Positions 10,985 to 21,363 of a stretch of DNA of 64,000 nucleotides are shown one piece after another. Made by a program: the position numbers and the translations under genes. The notes under the pieces are model-generated. The model had not been told where the DNA came from. It worked only from the letters and a program-made list of their open reading frames with translations, and did no database searches. Position 1 is the first letter of the stretch, and each line of letters begins with the position of its first letter. This DNA comes from Trichuris trichiura (taxonomy: Eukaryota > Nematoda > Enoplea > Trichinellida > Trichuridae), in NCBI GenBank assembly GCA_037903355.1, contig JBAJFE010000042.1, positions 434,001 through 498,000 of the forward strand, written 5' to 3'.

Positions 10985-12168
10985 ATGCTGGTCAATGGAA
11001 TAAGTGTAAGTTTCAATCAGCTAACACTTATGATCCTATGCTTCTGCCCTCGCTCGTTTTCTGACTGGACAGCCAAGACTTACCCTGATCTAAGAAGCGA
11101 AGCGTTCGAGTGTGGTGATCATCTACCGAGACATTCCTTTTTATGCGACCCGGATCACCTACTGACCAGAGAAGATGGTGCGTTCATGTTGGCTTTTTTT
11201 CAGTTTCAGAAAAGAATACTTTCTAGCGGAGAGTGTCAATCGGCGATTGTACGAGTTAGCTGTAAGTACCCCTTGTCAATGTCAGCGTCGTAGCCAATGT
11301 ATTGCCGTCGGTCCCGACGGTAACCAATTCTACGTTGGTTTTGTCACCACGGTTGCGTTGGTGCGCAAATTGAAAACTAGCTCAATGGATCCCGCGGACA
11401 AGTTAGTTAATATGGCTACTGCTTGTTGATAGTACTTTAGTATGTTTAGCCAGGCGTTAACGGTGGCTGAGAAATTCGCCCGAGCAGTTCGAAACCGTTG
11501 GGCTCTTGGAGACTGCGACAATTCAGCTCTCATTCTCATTTGGGAGAGTCAGTCAATCGTGAGTGCAATATGCAATCCTAAACATATGACTAGTTTATTT
11601 ACCTTTTGATGCTAACAGTTGCATATTGCTACTGATCGAGTGACCAAACTGTATGTAACTGAGAAGGAGATTCATCAGATTCAAGCCCATTTGGCAGACT
11701 TGATATATCGCAAGGCATACCTGAGGGCGCTCGAATTGATTCTCGACATTCTCAGAAACGAGTACAGCGGCATGCCTGAAGAACACGTTGATACAGGCAC
11801 ATTGTCCTTGATTGTGTCAATAGCCGTAGCTGGCATTCTCGGGCTTATCATCACCGGTAAGCACATGACGAAGCAAGAAACGCGGCACGTAATAATCACT
11901 TTGTCCAGGGTGCGTATGCGCGTTTCGATGCTGCGGAAATCTTCGTCCTGACCCGGTGACAACTTTAACAACTGCTGCCAGGGCTACGTCGACATCTTCC
12001 ATTAAAACAAACTCTCAGAGAAGGGAATCGATTTTCAGGCAATCGTTGAGCAGATCGCCACATTCTTCCGGCAACAGAGATCAAAGGTACTCACCCGTAC
12101 CTTCTTTAATCACTTCCAGCGGCTACGATGGCAAAACCTATGGGCAAATTGACTATAGCGTTGTCTGA
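10985..12168 (+). CDS. MOLO-1-like protein (modulator of levamisole receptor domain)
   Basis: Predicted type I membrane protein. C. elegans MOLO-1 is an auxiliary subunit that enhances levamisole-sensitive acetylcholine receptors. Visible in order: a hydrophobic leader (LTLMILCFCPRSFS), DWTAKTYPDLRSEAFECG, FLCDPDHLLTRED, TPCQCQRRSQC, VGFVTTVALVRKL, then EKFARAVRNRWALGDCDNSA, all hallmarks of the MOLO1 domain. One transmembrane helix follows (LIVSIAVAGILGLIITG), then a Cys-rich start of a Ser-rich tail. Clear exons: 11450-11558, 11619-11856, 11909-12168 with 52-60-bp introns; intron 11402-11449 is also convincing. The join between LTRED (about 11173) and ESVNRR (about 11220) needs a frame change, and only about 32 bp of intron-like sequence lies between, so that exon border or a frameshift is unresolved. 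The start codon is tentative. Confidence 0.88.
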
Positions 12169-13676
12169 CGGAAACCAGTTAGCTCTGGTGTGATCGGCCA
12201 GCCATTGGGAAAAAATCGTGACAAACACGATAACGATACGATCTCAACGCTGCTGCAGCTTGTACAAGTCAAGCCTCAGCCATTTCTCAGAGGATGTCGC
12301 TTCCTATTTTCTGGCGCGATTTGTAGATGCTATACAGATCTGAAGATTCAACCTATGTTGAATTCGCAGAAACAAGCGTTATTTGAAAGCAGATAGTTTC
12401 GCAGCCTTGAAGAATATGTCATACATTGTCATGAATATCCACTGAATTTTCGGTCAACTAATGAATGAGTTCTAGCTCCATCCAAACAATCGCTCTCACA
12501 ATTTGTAAGATTCGTTGTTAGAGGCAGTCATCTGGTGTCCTAATATATTCCTTATGCAGAACGCGCAACTTACTTTCACGTATAAACTGTTTTAGCGACA
12601 TGAGTCAATGACTCCGAGATATTTTTCACTTACTTGCTGTCGTCTATTTTTGGAGCAAGAATTTCTCTAACGCTCCTAGCGCCTAGCGGTGTTTGTTTAC
12701 GACGGAAATTTCAACGCCTACGCATTTAGCCAAGAAAAGGAAAGCCCACCTGTTTCTTTGTCGTGCTCAGAATAGCAACAGAAAGAATTACACTGCTTAA
12801 GTTTGCTGCCAAATTTGGAAACGGCGTAACGAATGCATATTTTGCACATTTGGCTCAACGTAGCTCTTATTGAGCTAAACGTGGGAAATCTATGTTTAAT
12901 ATTGATTTGAGAAGAATGTACTGTTCTCCTCATGGAATTCTAATAATTGAGTTTCTGCTGCACTTGGAATGCATTACTGGGTAGAAAACGCAACAGGCAC
13001 AACTTAAACCTCCTGAAGAACAATCTCGCTCGCTAATAACGCACCGACAGCATAACAGTACAGAAAAGCAGGTTAGGCGGTGCCCTTTATAAGCCAAGTG
13101 CAGACAGAAACCCAGGAGTAAACTAATGCGAAAGGAAGGCAACCGAAAAGCATTGTTTCGAGTTGCATAACATGCATGTAGCCAAGCGTGTAAAAACAGC
13201 GATCGGCCGTCTCATCAAAGCCCCCTTTTGCGAATTCTATTCCTAATAATGCGCAGATGTGCCATAGGGAAAAGTTTCGTCTTCTAGCTCAGCGCGAATC
13301 AAGGATAATACTTACATTTCCGTAGTTGCCATTACGTACAGGAGGTTGTGCTTCACGTCGAGGTTATCCAGAACACTTGAGACTGGCTTACGGACGCCAT
13401 AATGAAGATTGCTCAGCTTCTCTGCGCACAGACGTAAACAAACAGCAAGTTGCAGCTCGGACCTTTCGGTATGACAGGCCATGAATGCACGACAGTCCAA
13501 AACATTGCATCAGCCCTTTCGTCGCTCCTTTAGGAAGCAATGGTTAAAAAAAGAAAAGAAGCTATACTGAACGATTACAAAGCCGGCGGTATTCTCAAAC
13601 CTGCGTACTACATATTACTGTATTCATGTTTGCCAGAATCTTTTTTAAATTACCATAGCTGTTGTGATGTCTTTCC
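12169..13676. other. Intergenic, nothing recognised
   Basis: Cys-rich minus-strand frames at 12718-13142 match no family I know and lack convincing splice context. The SSADH promoter and any upstream exon carrying a mitochondrial presequence would fall in the last few hundred bases. Confidence 0.35.
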
Positions 13677-16600
13677 TGAAGGAGAAGGCTTTTATTAATG
13701 GAAAGTGGGTTGACGCTATTACGCAGGCAGTTTTTGCGGTTAAAAACCCTGCTGATAATTCCGTAAGTGGTAGCAGATCTGGTTTATCAGTTCATTTAAA
13801 CAGATAATTACGTCAGTAGGCTTTTGCTCATGTTCCAAACTGTTCAAAAGACGATTGCGTATCGGCGATAAAGTCAGCTTCAAAAGCGTTCAAAAATTGG
13901 GGCTATCATACCACTGCTAAGGTATTGACCAAGGTTTACTTTTCTCGTAAGCTTTGACCGTGTTTAGGAGCGCGGCGCTTTTCTCAAGAAATGGGGATCA
14001 CTATTATTGGATAACAAAAAACAGCTGGGCGAGTTGCTTACTCGGGAACAAGGAAAAACATTACCAGAAGCAGTTAATGAAATCGTGTACAGTGCGTCTT
14101 TTTTTGAATGGTTCGGCCACGAGGCTCGTAGAATTTATGGGCAAATAGTACCCCCGAATCAGCTAGGCCGTCAGTTGTTCCACTTTCGCCAACCTGCAGG
14201 AGTTGCAGCCATGATAACACCAGTATTCGTTTGCTAAGTTAAATTGCTCAGGTGTATGTCGTGTTTTTGCAGTGGAATTTTCCTTCTGCAATGATAGCTC
14301 GAAAAGTGGCAGCTGCTTTAGCTGCAGGATGTACATGCGTCGTAAAGCCGGCGGAAGATACGCCACTTTCGGCATTAGCACTTGCGGCCGTTGAGTATTT
14401 CTAACTGGATACAGTGCTTGCTAAATAGTACATTCTAGATCGCCGAATCGGCGGGACTGCCAGAAGGGGTTTTCAATGTCATTCCTTCGGATCGTAGCCA
14501 TGCTGATGCCATTGGCAGGACGTTTTGCGAATCTAAGGACATAGCAGTTCTTTCCTTCACAGGCAGCACCGATGTGGGGAAGGTTAGCAGTCAAGCTTTT
14601 CGCGGTTATTTTATTAAAGCATCATCTTTACAATTCTCATTAGCATTTTGTTATATTCTTAAAGCTTTTGTTTTGCAGCTTCTGTTATCTAATTGTTCGA
14701 ACACAGTGAAGCGAGTTTGCCTAGAACTCGGAGGCAACGCACCTTTCATTGTATTCCCTTCTGCTGACTTGAGGGCAGCTGTTAAGGGTGCTATGCTCTC
14801 AAAATTTCGGTGCAGCGGGCAGACATGCGTGTGTGCCAACCGATTTTTCGTGCACAAAGATGTCCACGATGAATTCCTCGAGAAGTTACAGTCGGCTGTT
14901 GAACGCGAATTGGTTTTAGGCAATGGCTTAGACAAAGGCGTAACACAAGGTCCACTTATTAACGCCAGAGCTGTCGAGAAGGTGAACAATTTCCGTGTGT
15001 TTTCCGTTTGGATCCCACAGCTTCTTACTGGGAGGACAACGTAAAATGTGGTGGGGATCACGTTTGATTGATGTACCGTCAATTATCTCGGCGCGAAACA
15101 TTCTGCTGCAGCCCTAACTCGTGCGATTTTCATCTTAAGCTTAGGTTGCGTATGGCTGCCTGCAGAACAGTGCAATGTAGTGAATTGCGGTCAGTTCTCC
15201 GATAATGCAGCAGAGAGAATAAGTGAAAATCTCACTTTTTATGGGACATTTAAGGTGCTGGAAAATTAGGGTTCAGAAGAAGAAAGGCTAAAAGTCTATT
15301 TTATGGCAAACAAAAAAGGAGAAAAATTTTGTGCAACGAAATTTGACAAATCAGTTCTGTTTAGGGCTATTTATTTTCATAACGTGAAACGGAAGAACAA
15401 CGCGTTGTGGTTATCATGTTTTTTTACAATTTGCGGAGCTGTGGAATTAGATTTGTCCCGTCATCAGCGTTGCGTAGTATGACAAGAGCATTTTTGTTGG
15501 CCATAACTTGGTGACACGAATTGCTTAAGATTAAACGGGGATGGAGTGTTTGAAAACTTTAAAATTAAACTGTTAATATGCTTAAGGAGTTTATTGTTGA
15601 AGCGAGAAAAAAGAAAGAGTAAAGATTTCGCGGTAGAATTTTATTTACGGCAGGACTTGATATTTTTAAAAATGGGTCCTGCCATAACATTCTGCCGCGA
15701 AAACTGATGAACCCGTTACGAGATGATATGTATTCAGAGAAAGAGTAACGAGAAAAAAATCTAATGGAAAAATGTCAGAAGGAAATGGACAGAGCAGCAT
15801 TAAAATTTTCAACACAGGCGTTTGGAAACGGGATATGTTTTTTTGATAAACTGTTACGAACACCGCGTTTTTGAATTGTTCTTATTTATAAATGTTTTGA
15901 AGTTTTCAGTACGGAGCCTGTCCCGTCTTCAGCAGTATTAAGAAAGCGACTTAAATAGGTTGAAGAAAAAAGTGAAGTTAACAACTGTCAGAGTAAAGAA
16001 GATTTTTTACTGAGGCGGGTTTGTTTCAGGTGTAGAAATTTGAATACAAACCATCCCTTAACGGATTCGCGGGTTTTTACGGTAGATTTTATTTACGGCA
16101 GCACCCGCTTTTAAAATAAATACAATCAGTTTCTAAAAAGGGGTGATGCCGTAAACAAAATCCACCAAGGTGTTGAAGTAAAATATAATAATATTAAACA
16201 AACTGAAAGGCTGGTTTTGAAGTGTGAGTGAAATTGCGGTAACGTGAACTGCCAAATGGGTTTCTTATGACGCGCGGCATTTACATTGAATTGATAATGC
16301 TCGTTCACCACTGCAATGCTGGCCCTACCGGTGCTTGAACGGCGCCTTATATCCTTATATAGAAGGCTCCTTTGATTTTCTAGTCCCAAGGTGGTTCTCT
16401 CTCTCTACATAGGACTTGTTTCGTGTTTGTTTCGCTTAATTTCAGAAAGCGACGAGCAAAGACAGGCAGTAAGAAATAGTATGGAGATTGAATATAAATA
16501 TGTTCATCCTATTCTTCATAGAACCTGTATGCAACCTTATCTTAATCCCAAAAGTTGGCGCGACCTTCACGTCGTACGATTATTGCGTGTAGCAGGGCGA

Positions 16601-17333
16601 AGTACCGAAACGGTGAGACAATAGAGTGATCACGCCAGAAAAGGAGGGCAAAGTCATCCGATTTACCGTGAATGAATTCAGGTGGTTGTAGCCACGTCAA
16701 TCAAACGTGGCCCCGCGGGTTAGGTTATTCAAAGACCAGAAGCTGTGGGGTTCAAGTCGAAATAGCTCAACTTCTATTTTTCGTATGTTTATAATTTTTA
16801 TACTTCACATTAAAGGTTAAGCACCTTGTCGAAGATGCTGTTTCGAAAGGAGCAAAGATTATTTGCGGAGGTAAACCACAGGGTAATTTTTTTCCACCTA
16901 CCATTCTAACCGACGTTCTGGCCACCATGGAAATTGTGAAACGCGAAATCTTCGGTCCTGTTGTTCCCATAATCAGGTACTTGATATGCCAACGTATACT
17001 GTACGCGGAGTCATCATTCAGGTTCGAATCTGAAGACGAGGTCATCGAATATGCAAATGATGTCAACACTGGTCTTGCAGGTAGTATTTTGGAATGTCAG
17101 TCAGAAAAAATATGTAATTTTGTGTAGGATATTTTTACTCACGGGACGTGGCTCAGATATTCCGAGTAGCTCGTCTGCTAGATGTTGGTATGATTGGGAT
17201 TAATGAAGCAATGATATCTACTTGTGAAGCCGCTTTCGGCGGCATGAAAGAATCTGGCTTGGGTCGCGAAGCAGCTCATATTGGGCTGGAGGAATATACA
17301 GAGATGAAGACTGTTTGTCTTGGTGGTCTTTGA
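13677..17333 (+). CDS. ALDH5A1: Succinate-semialdehyde dehydrogenase (ALDH5 family)
   Basis: Mitochondrial NAD-dependent oxidation of succinate semialdehyde to succinate, the last step of the GABA shunt. Nine exons: 13677-13762, 13820-13921, 13968-14222, 14273-14389, 14439-14582, 14679-14981, 16816-16976, 17022-17080, 17128-17333. The spliced protein is about 475 residues and collinear with SSADH throughout: [15 protein letters not shown] and [13 protein letters not shown] (cofactor region), [10 protein letters not shown], catalytic Glu in [11 protein letters not shown], catalytic Cys in [11 protein letters not shown], then REIFGPVVP and [10 protein letters not shown]. The ATG at 13677 gives [16 protein letters not shown] with no presequence, so a 5' exon may be missing. 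Introns are about 45-96 bp apart from 14982-16815 (1.8 kb), which carries two foldbacks. Confidence 0.96.
15626..15703. repeat. Foldback, ATTTTATTTACGGC family
   Basis: Left arm 15626-15656 (TTTCGCGGTAGAATTTTATT...) pairs imperfectly with right arm 15675-15703 (...CATTCTGCCGCGAAA). It lies in the long SSADH intron and shares its core with the copies at 201-276 and 16077-16166. Confidence 0.7.
16077..16166. repeat. Foldback, ATTTTATTTACGGC family
   Basis: Left arm 16077-16112 (TTTACGGTAGATTTTATTTA...) pairs with right arm 16133-16166 (TGCCGTAAACAAAATCCACC at its end). It is the third copy of this family, in the same SSADH intron as the copy at 15626-15703. Confidence 0.72.
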
Positions 17334-18567
17334 TTGAATGTTCATTGTTAGAATTTGTGACGAAAAGTGTTTCTTGTAGAAACATTGTGGTGACTCCTGA
17401 AACTCTGAACCCAGTCTTCTAGTCTGTTTTCCATGTTTGTATCCTGTTAGATAACTCGTCAAAATGAAATGGTTTAAAACTGCCTTGGCTCCTGTTAAAC
17501 GACTTGAATTTTAGTTTCGATGATAAGAAAGGCCGTTAACTAGAAAGATGAAGATAAGATTACTGTGCTTAAACTAGTTATGCGCAAGGGCATACCAGAT
17601 ATCGCCCCCTGAACTTGGTAGCATAACGTGCGGATAGAACAAGATAGTATACAATAAAAAAATGAGCATCAGTAAAGCCGCCCTCTTAGATTCCTGCTAT
17701 GTACGTCAACTTTACTCGGCTCACAATGATTTTATAGAGGATTTCTCAAGTTGGGGAAAGCGACAGGTCAAGCAAGACTATTTCCACAGACAGTATGCGA
17801 GTGGAATGATAAGTTCAAAATCTTTCCATCCGTCTTCAGCTACGAGAGAACGAACTCCAACTATGGGGCAACGGAGGAAGTTGAATGTATTTATGTAACT
17901 GAAGTGACTAGGAAGCAATTAATGCTGGAATGTAGACAAAACAATAGCGCAAACTTTTGTGAAGATAATAATAATATTAATAATGTTATTATTAATAATA
18001 ATAATAATAAATAGACGTTAACAAAAATTCCCAAGCTAACCTTGTAAGCAACTCAGCCAGCAAAATGCCAAACCTTTTTTAACTGTACCTGCAAGTTCTT
18101 AAAGTTTACTGTATGTGCGTTTCGTTGTTTTGCGTAAAGAAAGGGTATGTTTTTTCATTAGCGACCGATTTATTGAATGACAGTATTTCAGATTTAAGTG
18201 TTTCCTTCTCAAGTACTAATTGGCCTCTTGTGCCTTGTTAAGGCTTCTGTGACCTTAGATTTGATTTCCACTACTAACGGATGAATTCCGCACTAAAAAG
18301 AGGAACAGATGTTTCCGGAAAGTTATGCTGATGTAAATAAACTTTTACACGTAGCACTTCCGTGATCCGATATGGGAAACACTATTAACAATCTTTTGTT
18401 GCCTGGCTTTAAAGGAGGAGTGTTTTTTATACTTTCCCCCGGGTTTTATTGTCTTGAATTTTGTTACTGTGGTATTTATTGATTGTTTTCACTCCTTCGT
18501 TTAAATACATTACCAGGCGTAGCGCTTTTTCTTAGTTTGTGTACTTTTAGGTCGAGTATTAATCTGC
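17334..18567. other. Intergenic between SSADH and protein 4.1
   Basis: Contains an AAT-type microsatellite (17962-18014) and otherwise nothing recognised. Plus-strand frames at 17662-18014 overlap each other in two frames and end in Asn repeats made by the microsatellite, so they are not supported as genes. The protein 4.1 promoter or a 5' UTR intron should lie here. Confidence 0.4.
17962..18014. repeat. AAT/ATT microsatellite
   Basis: Run of AAT/ATT units with interruptions (GATAATAATAATATTAATAA...). Simple sequence repeat. Confidence 0.9.
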
Positions 18568-20283
18568 ATGGTCAATAATCTGGACTCAGGGGCACCGGCC
18601 TCTCCATACGTTCGAAGCAAGAAGGGATTGTGCGGTTACGAGGTGTTGCATCTGGATGGAACCACGATTTATTTGGAAGTTGAAACGAATGCTACTGGCG
18701 GTGAGCTTTTCCAGGCGCTTGTTGAGCGCTTGAACTTGCTTGAAAAAGACTACTTCAATCTGAGCTACGTGGACCGTCGTGGCTCGAAAAAGTGGTTAGA
18801 CCATTCTGAAAAAATTAAAAAACAAATTCCACGCTCTGGAACGTCTTTTGCTTTCGAGGTAAAGTTTTATCCGACAGACCCGAGTCAGCTACATGAAGAT
18901 TTCACAAGATACCTACTTTGTCTTCAAGTGCATAAGAACATTGTCAGCGGCGTACTACCGTGCTCATTTTACACATATTGCTTGCTTGGTTCTTACTTCA
19001 TTCAAGCCCAGTTAGGCGATTTTGACTCGCAAGCTCTTCAGTCGTTACCTAATTGCATGACAGAGCTGCAATTTCCCTGTGATCAACCAGAACTTTTGTC
19101 AACTGTTAGAACTATGTACGAAGAACGCAAGGGGCAAACCCCAGCGGAAGCAGAGCGAAATTACTTGAACAACGCAAGGAGGTTGGCTCTTTACGGTGTA
19201 GAGCTGCACGGCACTGCCAAAGATGTGTCTGGCGCGGAAGTTTCAATAGGCATCTGTGCTGATGGTATTTTGATTTTGAGCGATTTTCTACGTTTGCATC
19301 GCTTCGCTTGGCAGAGAATTTACAAAGTATCCTACTTCAGAAATCATTTTAGCATCCAGGTGCGATCGAGTTCAAACAATAACCGAAAAGTCACCGCCAA
19401 GTATGCAATGAGAAACACTAGAGAGGCAAAAGTCTTGTGGAAATCTTGCGTGGCGCACCACGTGTTTTTCCGCCTTATGTCTACGGAAACACCCATGAAG
19501 CACGGCTTGTTCAAATTTGGTTCCGGTCGCTTCCAGTATCCCGAAAGAACGCAGTACCAAACTCGTCTTGCGTGTGCGCTGAGTAACAGACCTCCGGCCA
19601 AGTTTCTTCGATCTTTCAGAGGTATATGTAAAAAGGAGCCGGAGTCTCCCGTTAATGTAGTTGAGAACTCGTCTGCATCCCAACTTGCTTTCCTTGCAAA
19701 ATCATCTGCCAACCATAATGATAAGGAAAAAGCAATGTCAGAGACCAAAGCGCCTGATACCGGCCAAGTGAACAAACCAATTGGAGTGGCAAAGGAAAAT
19801 GACTCGGCCAACACAGATGTTAGTTCAGTATCCACGTCATCTTCACAGGCCGAAAGTCATTCGGCTGTCATTCAACCTTTTAGTGTAACAGAGTTGGAAG
19901 CTAATTCTCTTCGCTATGACGACTCAAATTTGGTAGAGGATTCCATGTTGAGTGACTTAGGAAAGTCTGCATTGGTTAACACGTCGGGTGTTGGCAACGG
20001 TTTTGTTAACGAGCGTAGTTCGGTGGAGCTGCCACTGGCGTCGTTTTCAGCGAAGCACCAGTCATTCACTGTTCCAGTGGAAGCTTCGGATAAGACCATG
20101 TTAAGTTTAGTATCATCGCCAAGTCTTTCTTTAAACGACATCGTTCCGGCGGACTCGCAAGATTTCGACAGCGATCTCGCATTGTTGACGGCTATTTATA
20201 ATGCAACAGGTCTTGATCCTAATTTTCGTACCACAAAGGTAGAAGTTTCCTTGTCGTCCGTTCAGGCTGAGACGGAACTTTGA
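18568..20283 (+). CDS. Protein 4.1 homologue (FERM domain), intronless
   Basis: 571-residue cortical cytoskeleton adaptor. A FERM domain fills about residues 20-310: F1 (EVLHLDGTTIYLEVE, SYVDRRGSKKWLD), F2 (CSFYTYCLLGSYFIQAQLGD, TPAEAERNYLNNARRL), F3 (YGVELHGTAKDVSGAEVSIG, WQRIYKVSYFRNHFSIQV). A FERM-adjacent segment follows (about 330-365: QTRLACALSNRPPAKFLRSF). After a Ser-rich linker, the C-terminus (DSDLALLTAIYNATGLDPNF, then TTKVEVS and AETEL) resembles the 4.1 C-terminal domain. No spectrin-actin-binding segment was recognised. The closest concept is protein 4.1/EPB41 and C. elegans FRM-1. It has no intron, unlike neighbouring genes, and is convergent with APPL. Confidence 0.92.
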   Translation: MVNNLDSGAPASPYVRSKKGLCGYEVLHLDGTTIYLEVETNATGGELFQALVERLNLLEKDYFNLSYVDRRGSKKWLDHSEKIKKQIPRSGTSFAFEVKFYPTDPSQLHEDFTRYLLCLQVHKNIVSGVLPCSFYTYCLLGSYFIQAQLGDFDSQALQSLPNCMTELQFPCDQPELLSTVRTMYEERKGQTPAEAERNYLNNARRLALYGVELHGTAKDVSGAEVSIGICADGILILSDFLRLHRFAWQRIYKVSYFRNHFSIQVRSSSNNNRKVTAKYAMRNTREAKVLWKSCVAHHVFFRLMSTETPMKHGLFKFGSGRFQYPERTQYQTRLACALSNRPPAKFLRSFRGICKKEPESPVNVVENSSASQLAFLAKSSANHNDKEKAMSETKAPDTGQVNKPIGVAKENDSANTDVSSVSTSSSQAESHSAVIQPFSVTELEANSLRYDDSNLVEDSMLSDLGKSALVNTSGVGNGFVNERSSVELPLASFSAKHQSFTVPVEASDKTMLSLVSSPSLSLNDIVPADSQDFDSDLALLTAIYNATGLDPNFRTTKVEVSLSSVQAETEL

Positions 20284-20484
20284 GATTTCTCCGTCGGATC
20301 GGATCTATTATTATTCACTCAAAACTGTCGTGCTGCCTAGAGGTTAATTTAAAGCTTGAGAGCTTTAGGCTTTTGCTGGGACTAGTTTTGTTGAATCCAA
20401 CCTATCGAACATGTTTGCTTAACTTGTCTCACTGCTGTGAACTTCTCCGCTACTCGCTTGATTGTACGTTTATGATTGCCTTAT

Positions 20485-20490
20485 AATAAA
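20485..20490 (+). promoter_or_regulatory. Candidate poly(A) signal of protein 4.1 gene
   Basis: AATAAA about 200 bp after the stop codon. Placement fits, but one hexamer in AT-rich DNA is weak evidence. Confidence 0.45.
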
Positions 20491-21244
20491 CGCACTTCCA
20501 GTAATGGCATGTTGCTATCATGGGAAGTGTAAAAAATCAATGATTTTTCTTAACAGTCGGCGCGTCAATTCATTGGTAAGGCGCTTTCTTGGGTACTTTC
20601 GTTGAAAATGCAACTTTTTCAATGATAGGATGTTGGTTCCAAGCAGAGCCCGTTTACCGCTGCCCTGCTGTATGCAACAGCGTAATGTGTAAAAACTTTT
20701 ATTCGCAGAGCGGGTCACGTAGCTCTCGAAACCACTTCCGTTCCGTCTTCAACGTGGTAATATCAGTTTGCAGTGGTAATAGAAGTGACTTACTGAGGTC
20801 AGCGAGGTGGCAACGCTCTGGTAACGTAGTAAGAGGGTGAACCAGTTTGGCAGGTTGACTTGGGGGTGCCTGCTGCGCTGTAATTGACCGTTGACGTGGA
20901 AACAGTAGTAGAAGTGGCAGGCTGGTAGCCATCCTTTGCTAACTGTGAGGCCTCTCTATCTCTGTTGAAAGATGATTTATGTCGTAAAAGATTTCAATTT
21001 TTTTTCCTTCGGAGATAGACTCTTGGCAAACCACGGTGAAACAGCTATCGACAACCATACGTTTTAACACTTCCAGGCCATGCAGTCTCGGGGGCTTCAA
21101 ACTCTCTCGACATATCTTCCATCAAGCTCTGAACAAAGGGACGGGTTTGTGCCTTGACATCTTTCGCTGAGGACAAAACCAGAAGTATTCCGACAGCTTC
21201 GTCTTATCGGTATATTCTGACAAATGTGTAAATAGTGGAAACTT

Positions 21245-21250
21245 TTATTT
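21245..21250 (-). promoter_or_regulatory. Candidate poly(A) signal of APPL gene
   Basis: AATAAA on the minus strand (TTTATT on plus) about 115 bp beyond the APPL stop. Confidence 0.45.
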
Positions 21251-21363
21251 TTGTTCCAATCAAATCAGTTTTAACAAAAATATCATGTCGAATATTAAGA
21301 GGTTATTAGGACCACCCGCCATCACTAGCCAATGGAACTAAACGCATGGCATATATCGTATAC

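Larger units (their letters stand above)
20284..21363. other. 3' intergenic between convergent 4.1 and APPL
   Basis: Holds candidate poly(A) signals for both genes and two diverged fragments of the foldback module: TTCCGTCTTCAACG at 20741-20754 and the reverse complement of GGTTTTGTCCTCAGCGAAAG at 21161-21180. No gene recognised. Confidence 0.5.

Noticed and set aside
16670..16760. tRNA-like stretch with GGGTTCAAGTCG
   Set aside because: No paired T stem, no acceptor stem and no A box at the right distance.
17662..18014. Two overlapping plus-strand frames ending in an Asn run
   Set aside because: The Asn run is microsatellite translation and the two frames exclude each other; no family match.
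19344..20141. Minus-strand frames of 75-163 codons
   Set aside because: Antisense shadows of the protein 4.1 coding sequence.
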